Shown here in pieces: positions 1 to 6,236 of a stretch of 9,106 nucleotides of DNA. Location: positions 1 to 9,106 of the forward strand of contig CAMNNN010000048.1 of NCBI GenBank assembly GCA_946545505.1, given 5' to 3'. Made by a program: the position numbers and the translations under genes. Source of the stretch: an uncultured Clostridia bacterium. GTDB lineage: Bacteria; Bacillota; Clostridia; Saccharofermentanales; Saccharofermentanaceae. Position 1 is the stretch's first letter, and the number at the start of each line of letters is the position of its first letter. The notes beneath the pieces are model-generated. The model saw only the letters and a list, made by a program, of their open reading frames with translations, searched no databases and was not told where the DNA came from.

Positions 1-1
1 C

Positions 2-361
2 TCTTATATTCATTCAGAGGCCTATGCTGCAGGTGAATTGAAGCACGGTACGATAGCTCTGATCGAGGACGGTACTCTTGTCGTATCACCGATTACGCAG
101 GATGAACTGGCTTCCAAGATGGAATCAAATATCAAGGAAGTTAAGACCAGAGGAGCTACTGTTCTTGCCATCATTCCAGAGAGAATGAGCAAGATGAAGT
201 TCTCATGTGACACAAAGTTCATCATTCCGGACTGTGACGAGATATTCGCACCTATCCTCGGTGTGCTTCCGTGCCAGCTGTTTGCCTACTATATGGCGGT
301 AAATAAGGGCTGTGATGTAGACAAGCCGAGAAATCTTGCCAAGAGCGTCACAGTTGAATAA
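2..361 (+). CDS. glmS: Glutamine-fructose-6-phosphate aminotransferase (isomerizing), C-terminal fragment
   Basis: This is the last 119 codons of GlmS; the 5' part lies before the window. GlmS makes glucosamine-6-phosphate from fructose-6-phosphate and glutamine in the cytoplasm, the committed step to UDP-GlcNAc and the cell wall. The fragment is the end of the second SIS (isomerase) domain. It opens with EAYAAGELKHG, whose His (fragment residue 15) matches the ring-opening His504 of E. coli GlmS, and closes with the diagnostic tail PRNLAKSVTVE, whose Lys is the conserved sugar-site lysine near the C terminus. The stop TAA is at 359-361. No terminator hairpin follows, so transcription can run into glmM 62 nt downstream. 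A glmS ribozyme, if present, would be upstream and cannot be judged here. Confidence 0.97.
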   Translation, partial: SYIHSEAYAAGELKHGTIALIEDGTLVVSPITQDELASKMESNIKEVKTRGATVLAIIPERMSKMKFSCDTKFIIPDCDEIFAPILGVLPCQLFAYYMAVNKGCDVDKPRNLAKSVTVE

Positions 362-386
362 TAATATTTTTAATAGAATAGTTTAT

Positions 387-395
387 TGATATAAT
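387..395 (+). promoter_or_regulatory. Candidate extended -10 promoter for glmM
   Basis: The glmS-glmM gap contains TGATATAAT, a perfect TGn-TATAAT extended -10 element with the hexamer at 390-395. The -35 position (about 367-372, TTTTTA) is poor, but extended -10 promoters can work without a good -35. Initiation would fall near 402, leaving a leader of about 20 nt that just holds the AGGAG ribosome binding site at 412-416. The surrounding gap is AT-rich, so a chance match is possible. Confidence 0.45.
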
Positions 396-423
396 TCTTA
401 AAACACACTTCAGGAGTATCTTT

Positions 424-1779
424 ATGGGAAAGTATTTTGGAACTGACGGATTCAGAGGCGAAGCTAATGTAGAACTTACGGCTTCCAGGGCATTTCAGAT
501 CGGACGCTATCTAGGATGGTATTACGGAAAGAATCATGAAGACGGCAGAGCAAGAATTATCATTGGTAAAGATACGAGAAGAAGTTCATATACCCTTGAA
601 TATGCATTATCTGCAGGTATCACATCATCAGGATCCGATGCATATCTTCTTCACGTAACTACAACTCCTTCTGTATCTTATTGCTGCAGAACCGATGGTT
701 TTGACTGCGGTGTAATGATCTCCGCATCTCATAATCCTTTCTACGATAACGGTATCAAGATCATGAGAGCCAACGGTCAGAAGATCGAAGCCGAGATCGA
801 GGAAAAGATCGAAGCTTACATGGATGGGCAGATCGAAGAGCTTCCTCTTGCACAGCGTGAGAAGATGGGTAATGTAATTGACTATGCAGCAGGAAGAAAC
901 CGTTATATCGGTTATCTTATGTCCATTCCCACCAGAGGCTTCAACGGAATGAAGATAGCTTTGGACTGTGCTAACGGTGCTTCATGGAATATCGCCAGAG
1001 CAGTTTATGAGGCTCTCGGAGCTAAGGTTTATGTAATTAATAACACTCCTGACGGAGTCAATATCAATCTGAACTGCGGTTCAACACATATGGACAGCCT
1101 TAAGAAATTTGTCGTAGATAACGGCCTTAATGCAGGTTTTGCCTATGACGGTGATGCTGACAGATGCCTTTGTGTTGATGAGAACGGTGGAGAGGTCAAC
1201 GGTGATCATATCATGTTCCTGTGCGGTAAGTACCTCAAGGAGAACGGCCAGCTTGACGGCGATACCATCGTAACAACCATCATGTCTAACATGGGCCTTT
1301 ATAAAGCTTGTGAGGCTATCGGAGTACGTACTGAGAAGACTGCGGTCGGCGATAAGTATGTAGCCGAGAATATGATGCAGAATCACTATGTGCTCGGCGG
1401 TGAGCAGTCCGGTCATATTATTTTCGGTAAGTATGCAACTACAGGTGACGGTATCCTTACTTCACTCATGGTAATGATGACGATGCTTGATAAGAAGCTG
1501 CCGCTCTCGATGCTTGCCGGTGAGATGAAGATGTATCCCCAGTGCCTCAAGAACGTTGTCGTTAAGGACAAGAAGGCAGCACAGGAGAACCCCGTAGTAG
1601 TTGCAGCTGTAGCTAAGGTTAATCAGGAGCTCGACGGCAACGGAAGAATGCTCCTTAGAGCTTCCGGAACAGAGCCTAAGATCCGCGTAATGGTAGAGGC
1701 TTCCACTGATGAAATCTGTGAGAAGTATGTCGATCAGCTTATCGACGTTATCAAGGCTGAAGGTCTGACGGCTGAATAA
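424..1779 (+). CDS. glmM: Phosphoglucosamine mutase
   Basis: GlmM interconverts glucosamine-6-phosphate and glucosamine-1-phosphate through a phosphoserine, the second step of UDP-GlcNAc synthesis. The 451-residue length is typical of the alpha-D-phosphohexomutase family. Four family motifs are in order: the N-terminal GTDGFRG (6-12), the phosphoserine loop ISASHNP with the active Ser at 102 (same number as E. coli GlmM), the metal loop DGDADR (242-247), the sugar-selecting loop GGEQSGH (325-331), and the phosphate-binding RASGTEPKIRVMVE (412-425). GEQSG and the GTDGFRG start favour GlmM over phosphomannomutase or phosphoglucomutase. AGGAG at 412-416 sits 7 nt before the ATG. Its product feeds the acetyltransferase encoded 25 nt downstream. 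Confidence 0.96.
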   Translation: MGKYFGTDGFRGEANVELTASRAFQIGRYLGWYYGKNHEDGRARIIIGKDTRRSSYTLEYALSAGITSSGSDAYLLHVTTTPSVSYCCRTDGFDCGVMISASHNPFYDNGIKIMRANGQKIEAEIEEKIEAYMDGQIEELPLAQREKMGNVIDYAAGRNRYIGYLMSIPTRGFNGMKIALDCANGASWNIARAVYEALGAKVYVINNTPDGVNINLNCGSTHMDSLKKFVVDNGLNAGFAYDGDADRCLCVDENGGEVNGDHIMFLCGKYLKENGQLDGDTIVTTIMSNMGLYKACEAIGVRTEKTAVGDKYVAENMMQNHYVLGGEQSGHIIFGKYATTGDGILTSLMVMMTMLDKKLPLSMLAGEMKMYPQCLKNVVVKDKKAAQENPVVVAAVAKVNQELDGNGRMLLRASGTEPKIRVMVEASTDEICEKYVDQLIDVIKAEGLTAE

Positions 1780-1804
1780 GAATTCTAATTATAGGAGAAC
1801 ATAT

Positions 1805-2476
1805 ATGGAAACAGCATTGATCAGCAACATGTACAATCTGGATGAGACTATCGCGAAGGATATCTTCGACGGATGCACTTATCCTTGGGAAGTACTTCCT
1901 AAGATAAAGGATTTCATCCTTAAGCTCGGCCCTACATTAAGTCCAGACGAGTACGATAAGGTAGGAGAGGATGTATGGATTGCCAAGGATGCTGAGATCT
2001 TTCCTTCCGCATATATTCACGGACCTGCCATCATCGGCAAGGGTGCCAAGATCAGACAGTGCGCTTTCATCAGAGAGTGTGCCATCGTCGGCGAAGGCGC
2101 TACTGTAGGCAATTCTACTGAGCTTAAGAACGTTATACTTTTCAACAAGGTAGAGGTTCCTCATTATAACTACGTAGGTGATTCCGTTCTCGGATACAAG
2201 GCTCACCTTGGAGCAGGCGCAATCACATCCAATATCAAGGCTGACCGTAAGAACGTAGTAGTTAAGGGAGAGGGAAGATCATATGAGACCGGCCTTCGTA
2301 AGTTCGGTGCCATGCTCGGTGATAATGTCGAGGTAGGCTGTAATTCCGTTCTTAATCCCGGAACTGTAGTAGGACCTCATACAAACATCTATCCGCTTTC
2401 CATGGTAAGAGGAATCATTCCCGATCACTCTATCTATAAGGACAAGGATAATATCGTAGTTAAGACAGAAGACTGA
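1805..2476 (+). CDS. Stand-alone GlmU-like glucosamine-1-phosphate N-acetyltransferase (left-handed beta-helix)
   Basis: A 223-residue protein with hexapeptide repeats forming a left-handed beta-helix from about residue 55 to 200. The likely reaction is acetyl-CoA plus GlcN-1-P giving GlcNAc-1-P. Aligned by eye to the C-terminal half of E. coli GlmU without gaps, catalytic His363 falls on His120 (VPHYNYVGDSVLG), Arg333 on Arg90, Lys351 on Lys108, Tyr366 on Tyr123, Asn386 on Asn143 and Lys392 on Lys149; Asn377 becomes His134. The stretch around KGEG...GLRKFGAMLGDNVEVG resembles the C-terminal domain of archaeal two-domain sugar-phosphate nucleotidylyltransferase/acetyltransferases. There is no N-terminal uridylyltransferase domain, only about 50 residues of other sequence. 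Such proteins are sometimes labelled UDP-GlcNAc pyrophosphorylase, which this domain content does not support. AGGAGA at 1793-1798 supports the ATG. Placement between glmM and nagB fits the role. Confidence 0.8.
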   Translation: METALISNMYNLDETIAKDIFDGCTYPWEVLPKIKDFILKLGPTLSPDEYDKVGEDVWIAKDAEIFPSAYIHGPAIIGKGAKIRQCAFIRECAIVGEGATVGNSTELKNVILFNKVEVPHYNYVGDSVLGYKAHLGAGAITSNIKADRKNVVVKGEGRSYETGLRKFGAMLGDNVEVGCNSVLNPGTVVGPHTNIYPLSMVRGIIPDHSIYKDKDNIVVKTED

Positions 2477-2503
2477 GTTCATTGATTCATAGGGGGAACT
2501 AAT

Positions 2504-3253
2504 ATGCGCGTTATCAGAAAATCTAATTATGAAGAAGCATCAAAGGCATGTGCAGAGCTTATCGCGTCTGCTATCAGACTTAAGCCTGATGCCAAGATCG
2601 GACTTGCTACAGGATCCACACCGGTAGGAACCTACAAGGCACTCGTTGATATGTATAAGGAGGGAAGTCTTGACTTCTCTAAGGTTACTTCGGCTAACCT
2701 TGATGAATACAGAGGCCTCGGCGGTGATCACGACCAGTCCTACAGATATTTCATGAATACTAATCTGTTTGATCATGTAAATATCGACAAGAGTAAGACA
2801 TATGTACCTGACGGTCTCGAGGCAGATGCCGTAAAGGCTTGTACTGATTATGATGCTATCTTAAAGTCCCTCGGACATCTCGACATTCAGCTTCTCGGCA
2901 TCGGCGGCGACGGACATATCGGATTTAATGAGCCTGCTGACGCTTTCTGTGTTAATACTCAGTGCATTGACCTCGAGGAGCAGACGATTCAGGATAATGC
3001 CAGACTCTTCTTTAACGGCAAGATCGAAGAAGTTCCCACACAGGCATATACGATGGGTATCGGCTACATCATGAAGTCGACTACAGTAATTCTCATGGCT
3101 ACAGGTGCAGGTAAGAAGGACATCGTCGAAAAGGCTTTCACAGGTCCCGTTACGCCTTCCGTTCCTGCTTCCATTCTCCAGCTTCACCCGAATGTAGTAG
3201 TTATCGGTGATGAGGCTGCTATCTCTGACAAGGTTGTAGCTGCTGCAGATTAA
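2504..3253 (+). CDS. nagB: Glucosamine-6-phosphate deaminase
   Basis: NagB converts glucosamine-6-phosphate to fructose-6-phosphate and ammonia, and can run in reverse at high ammonia. Family signatures are present: GLATGSTPVGTY (33-44, phosphate loop), NLDEYRGL (65-72) and LLGIGGDGHIGFNEP (130-144). With a constant offset of five residues the E. coli catalytic Asp72, Asp141, His143 and Glu148 map to Asp67, Asp136, His138 and Glu143. E. coli allosteric-site residues Ser151, Arg158 and Lys160 map to Asp146, Gln153 and Ile155, so GlcNAc-6-P activation is not expected. At 249 residues it is close to the short, non-allosteric B. subtilis-type enzymes rather than the 266-residue E. coli one. AGGGGGA at 2491-2497 precedes the ATG. 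Being next to glmM and glmS, which drive flux the other way, is notable. Confidence 0.95.
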   Translation: MRVIRKSNYEEASKACAELIASAIRLKPDAKIGLATGSTPVGTYKALVDMYKEGSLDFSKVTSANLDEYRGLGGDHDQSYRYFMNTNLFDHVNIDKSKTYVPDGLEADAVKACTDYDAILKSLGHLDIQLLGIGGDGHIGFNEPADAFCVNTQCIDLEEQTIQDNARLFFNGKIEEVPTQAYTMGIGYIMKSTTVILMATGAGKKDIVEKAFTGPVTPSVPASILQLHPNVVVIGDEAAISDKVVAAAD

Positions 3254-3254
3254 T

Positions 3255-4454
3255 ATGAGTACTCTTTGTATCGGCGGTAAGAACGATATTACTGTCAATG
3301 TTCTCGAGTATGCGAGAACGGCATTTCCAGATGTCCGTATCGTATGTATTCCGGACAGATGCGATGATGGTATCAATGGGTGGCAGCGTTCGGTAATCTA
3401 TTACTGTAAGAACAACGGTATCGAGATAGTTAATCTTGAAGATGTTTATGAGATAGAAGATCTCGTATTTATATCTACCGAGTTTGACAGGATAATCAAG
3501 CCTGAGAAGTTTAAGTCTTCTAATCTTTATAATATCCATTTCTCGCTGCTCCCGAGATACAAGGGAATGTTCACATCCGTTCTTCCGATACTTAACGGTG
3601 ATGACAAGTCCGGAGTTACTTTCCACCGTATTCGTGCGGGGATCGATACCGGTGAGATCATAGACCAGCAGTCCTTCGAGATCAGGAAAGACTGGAACAG
3701 TCTTGATCTTTATAAGACTCTGATCAACAACGGTTCAGATGTTGTAATTAGAAATCTGCGTAATGTATTAAGCGGTGAAGTTTATGCCGAACCTCAGCCC
3801 AAGGAAGGTTCCACTTACTTCGGTAAGGGGTATATAGATTTCTCTTCGATTGAATTGAATCCCCAGGCTACTGCAGATCAGATCAGACTTCAGATTAATG
3901 CATTCGCATTCAGACCGTATCAGCTTCTTAAATTCAAAGGCATACCGCTCGTAGGAAGCAAGATTACTGATTATGTTTCTATCGAGAAGCCCGGTACTGT
4001 ATTGAGTGAAGATGATGTAAGCATCAAGATTGCTTCAATTGATTACGATATTATCCTGTATAAGGATGTTCTCGATAAGATTATCGAAGCCGTTAAGAAT
4101 CATGATAATGATAAAGCAAAGAAGTTGTGCGCATATGAGAAGATCCTGAATGATAAGGACAGCCACGGATGGACTCCTTTGACTGTTGCCGTATATAACG
4201 GGGATCTTGATCTGGCACGTTGGTTTGTAAGCCGTGGTGCCGTCGATACGGTCGTTAACAATAACGGAACAACATTGCTGATGTATGCGAAGGATGCTGG
4301 TCTGAACTCGGGAGACTGGTCGGTGTTCAGATGGCTGCGCGAAGAGGGGGCAGACCCTCATGCCGTAGATTACAGCGGTAAAGCGATTATCGATTATCTT
4401 GATGAGGATAAACTCAATCGAATTCCCGAAGGTATAAGAGCTGAACTAAAGTAA
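3255..4454 (+). CDS. Sugar N-formyltransferase with C-terminal ankyrin repeats (QdtF-like architecture)
   Basis: A 399-residue protein. Residues about 1-175 form a formyltransferase fold like those of Fmt, GART and ArnA: YNIHFSLLPRYKG (92-104) and GIDTGEI (129-135) give the Asn93, His95, Asp131 catalytic triad of enzymes using N10-formyltetrahydrofolate. Residues about 200-270 look like a small beta-rich accessory domain. From about 302 come two ankyrin repeats (HGWTPLTVAVYNGDLDLARW, then NGTTLLMY to GADPHAV) and a degenerate third ending near 382. The same order and nearly the same size occur in Providencia QdtF, a dTDP-sugar N-formyltransferase whose ankyrin repeat binds a nucleotide sugar. 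No clear ribosome binding site precedes the ATG, and it starts 1 nt after the nagB stop, suggesting translational coupling. Methionyl-tRNA formyltransferase is unlikely given the ankyrin tail and gene context. The substrate is unknown; an amino sugar or its nucleotide is inferred. Confidence 0.8.
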   Translation: MSTLCIGGKNDITVNVLEYARTAFPDVRIVCIPDRCDDGINGWQRSVIYYCKNNGIEIVNLEDVYEIEDLVFISTEFDRIIKPEKFKSSNLYNIHFSLLPRYKGMFTSVLPILNGDDKSGVTFHRIRAGIDTGEIIDQQSFEIRKDWNSLDLYKTLINNGSDVVIRNLRNVLSGEVYAEPQPKEGSTYFGKGYIDFSSIELNPQATADQIRLQINAFAFRPYQLLKFKGIPLVGSKITDYVSIEKPGTVLSEDDVSIKIASIDYDIILYKDVLDKIIEAVKNHDNDKAKKLCAYEKILNDKDSHGWTPLTVAVYNGDLDLARWFVSRGAVDTVVNNNGTTLLMYAKDAGLNSGDWSVFRWLREEGADPHAVDYSGKAIIDYLDEDKLNRIPEGIRAELK

Positions 4455-4485
4455 TTATCTTATTAAGGATATAAGCAAATTAAAA

Positions 4486-4505
4486 AGATCCGCTTCCGCG
4501 GATCT
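4486..4505. terminator. Bidirectional intrinsic terminator
   Basis: A perfect 8-bp stem, AGATCCGC (4486-4493) with GCGGATCT (4498-4505), closes a TTCC tetraloop. On the plus strand it is followed by a T-rich stretch CTTTGTTCTT; on the minus strand the flanking A run (4482-4486) reads as a T run. It lies between two converging genes, 31 nt after the formyltransferase stop and 11 nt after the minus-strand HEAT gene stop, so it likely ends both transcripts. Confidence 0.85.
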
Positions 4506-4516
4506 CTTTGTTCTTA

Positions 4517-4858
4517 TTAAACTATTCTGTCCTTGAGTCTGTCGAAAGCATTCTTCGCTATCTGTCTTACATTCGGATCAGAATCTGCAAAGGCCAGCTT
4601 CTTAACATACTCCTCGCAGTGCTTAGCACCGATATCTGCAGCTGATGTAGCCGCTGCCGCTCTTACCGATGGTGAGGAATCTCGAAGCAGGGGAATGAGT
4701 GCCATTCCGGACTCATAAGTCCTGATTTGTCCCATAGCAATCGCCACTTCTGTGCGAACAGCTTCATCAGAATCACCGGAAAGTTTAATAAGACCATCCA
4801 GCTTGCCCTTCTGAGCCAGCTTCATGATCTTACCGCGCAAACTGTCTACTCGTGACAT
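4517..4858 (-). CDS. Small HEAT-repeat protein
   Basis: A 113-residue cytoplasmic protein with no signal peptide or membrane segment. After a short helix it consists of three HEAT-like repeats of about 31 residues, near 16-46, 47-77 and 78-108. Each has the pattern of a Leu-rich first helix, then a DSD/DSS turn and a VR-starting second helix: SDEAVRTEVAIAMGQI, SSPSVRAAAATSAADIG, SDPNVRQIAKNAFDRL. This resembles the PBS lyase/HEAT_2 class, which usually serves as a protein-binding scaffold; no catalytic residues are visible and no lyase function is implied. On the minus strand AGAGGAG (4867-4873) sits 8 nt before the ATG. It is monocistronic, convergent with the amino-sugar cluster and divergent from the cellulase gene. 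Its partner is unknown. Confidence 0.8.
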   Translation of the reverse strand: MSRVDSLRGKIMKLAQKGKLDGLIKLSGDSDEAVRTEVAIAMGQIRTYESGMALIPLLRDSSPSVRAAAATSAADIGAKHCEEYVKKLAFADSDPNVRQIAKNAFDRLKDRIV

Positions 4859-4923
4859 CCAACTATCTCCTCTTGTGTTATATAAATGATTATATTACTT
4901 GCTTTAAGTAAATATGTTAATAA

Positions 4924-4952
4924 AGTATGACAAAATTATTAAAGCGCGTCAA
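4924..4952 (-). promoter_or_regulatory. Candidate promoter of the HEAT-repeat gene
   Basis: Read on the minus strand: TTGACG (4947-4952; 5 of 6 to the sigma-A -35), a 17-nt spacer, then CATACT (4924-4929; 4 of 6 to TATAAT). The predicted start near 4917 leaves a leader of about 60 nt before the ATG at 4858. A 7-bp inverted repeat, TTAATAA (4917-4923) and TTATTAA (4936-4942), brackets the -10 and could be an operator, although the DNA is AT-rich and such arms can arise by chance. Confidence 0.5.
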
Positions 4953-4973
4953 TATCTTATACTATATGAACTG

Positions 4974-5002
4974 TTGAATTAGAAGTCTTAAAAATATATA
5001 CT
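4974..5002 (+). promoter_or_regulatory. Candidate promoter of the cellulase-CapA lipoprotein genes
   Basis: TTGAAT (4974-4979; 4 of 6) and TATACT (4997-5002; 5 of 6) are separated by exactly 17 nt. Initiation would be near 5009, about 22 nt before the ATG, with the ribosome binding site GCGGGAG at about 5018-5024 inside this short leader. It lies back to back with the minus-strand promoter at 4924-4952. No terminator-like or riboswitch-like hairpin is visible in the leader. Confidence 0.55.
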
Positions 5003-5031
5003 GATTTTATCTTTTTTGCGGGAGTATTCTT

Positions 5032-6234
5032 ATGAGATCCAGAGCCTTATCCTGTTTAGTTTCTCTGTTAATCGTATCTTCAATGATTATGGCTTCCTGC
5101 TCATCGAGACTTCCCGCAGAAACGGTCCCTTTGACGCCTCCGACTACAGTTCAGACTACTGCTGAGACATCTGAGTCAGTAACTATTGAGACGGAAGAGG
5201 CTGAGGCATCATTCGGACCTTTGAGCACAGCTCAGGTTACTGATATTCCGGTTGAATTGTACGGACAGCTTCGTGTGGAGGGAACTCAGCTTGTCAGCGA
5301 GTCCGGCGAGCCTGTTCAGTTAAGAGGCATGAGCAGCGGCGGACTTCAGTCCTGCTTTCAGTTTTTCAATGATGATGTGTGCGATACGCTTATTCAGGAC
5401 TGGGGCTGTACAGTAATTAGACTTGCCATGACTTCTCACGGCCTTGATAATGGTTATACTTATTTCCCTGACAGATATTTTAACGAGGTATGCGGTTATC
5501 TTGATACACTCATCGATCACGGTGTTTATGTAATCGTTGACTGGCATATTCTCTTTGACGGTGATCCTACTGAGTATCAGGAGGATGCTGTTGATTTCTT
5601 CTCCAGAATCTCAGCAATTTACGGAGATTATCCGAATATCATTTATGAAGTTTGTAATGAGCCTAACGGTATGAGATATGACGATCCCGAATCACCTGTT
5701 GACTGGGATAATGTTATAAAGCCCTATGCTGAGACAGTTATCGCGGCTATCAGAGAGAACGATCCTGATAATATCATCATCGTAGGAACTCCCAACTGGA
5801 GCCAGGATGTTGATGCTGCTTCACTCAATCCGATTAATGATGATAATGTCATGTATACACTGCATTTTTATGCCGGTTCTCATGGACAGGATCATATGGA
5901 TAAGGTAATTACTGCTGTTAATAACGGTCTGCCGATCTTCTGTACGGAGTGGGGCGTTTCTCTTGATTCAGGCAACAGCGGTGTTTTCTATAATGAGACT
6001 CTTGAGTGGATGGACCTTCTCAATGAATACAATATCTCATGGTGTAACTGGTCTATCGGTACAGCGATACTGGAGAGTTCCAATGCTTTAAGACTGTATT
6101 CGAATAATTTCACTATCGAACAGAAGATACAGGGCCATTGGCCTGATGAGATGCTTTCTAATTCCGGTCTTTTTGTAAGATCGCTTATACTTGGTACTGA
6201 TTTTGAGATCCCCGAGGGAGGCTACAGTACCTAA
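5032..6234 (+). CDS. Membrane-anchored GH5 (subfamily 2-like) endo-beta-1,4-glucanase lipoprotein
   Basis: A 400-residue secreted lipoprotein. Residues 1-23 are a lipoprotein signal peptide with basic start (MRSRA), hydrophobic core and lipobox MASC; Cys23 would be lipidated. Residues 24-65 are a Thr/Ser/Pro/Glu-rich linker. The rest is one GH5 TIM barrel: RGMSSGGLQ (98-106), the catalytic-site Arg130 (VIRLAM), DWHIL (170-174), acid/base Glu210 in YEVCNEPNG, HFYAG (278-282), nucleophile Glu306 in FCTEWGVS, and Trp340 in SWCNWS. The wording of these motifs, including IIIVGTPNWSQDV, closely follows the Bacillus/Clostridium Cel5-type cellulases of subfamily 2. No carbohydrate-binding module or dockerin is present, so it would act alone at the cell surface on beta-glucan. 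Exact substrate (cellulose, mixed-linkage glucan, glucomannan) is not readable. The downstream lipoprotein gene starts 2 nt after its stop. Confidence 0.93.
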   Translation: MRSRALSCLVSLLIVSSMIMASCSSRLPAETVPLTPPTTVQTTAETSESVTIETEEAEASFGPLSTAQVTDIPVELYGQLRVEGTQLVSESGEPVQLRGMSSGGLQSCFQFFNDDVCDTLIQDWGCTVIRLAMTSHGLDNGYTYFPDRYFNEVCGYLDTLIDHGVYVIVDWHILFDGDPTEYQEDAVDFFSRISAIYGDYPNIIYEVCNEPNGMRYDDPESPVDWDNVIKPYAETVIAAIRENDPDNIIIVGTPNWSQDVDAASLNPINDDNVMYTLHFYAGSHGQDHMDKVITAVNNGLPIFCTEWGVSLDSGNSGVFYNETLEWMDLLNEYNISWCNWSIGTAILESSNALRLYSNNFTIEQKIQGHWPDEMLSNSGLFVRSLILGTDFEIPEGGYST

Positions 6235-6236
6235 AA

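Noticed and set aside
2861..3376. A 171-codon minus-strand open frame over nagB and the start of the formyltransferase gene
   Set aside because: It lies opposite two well-supported genes, has low-complexity Ser/Leu/Arg-rich wording, no recognisable domain, and crosses the nagB-formyltransferase junction.
3255..4454. Methionyl-tRNA formyltransferase (fmt)
   Set aside because: The formyltransferase core fits, but the C-terminal ankyrin repeats and coupling to nagB match sugar N-formyltransferases; no def, priA or rsmB-like neighbours are present.
4533..4718. A plus-strand open frame antisense to the HEAT gene
   Set aside because: The minus-strand frame has a clear repeat pattern and a ribosome binding site; this one has neither.
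4927..4963. Alternative plus-strand promoter from ATGACA (4927-4932) and TATACT (4958-4963)
   Set aside because: The spacer is 25 nt, too long for a sigma-A promoter; the pair at 4974-5002 has 17 nt.
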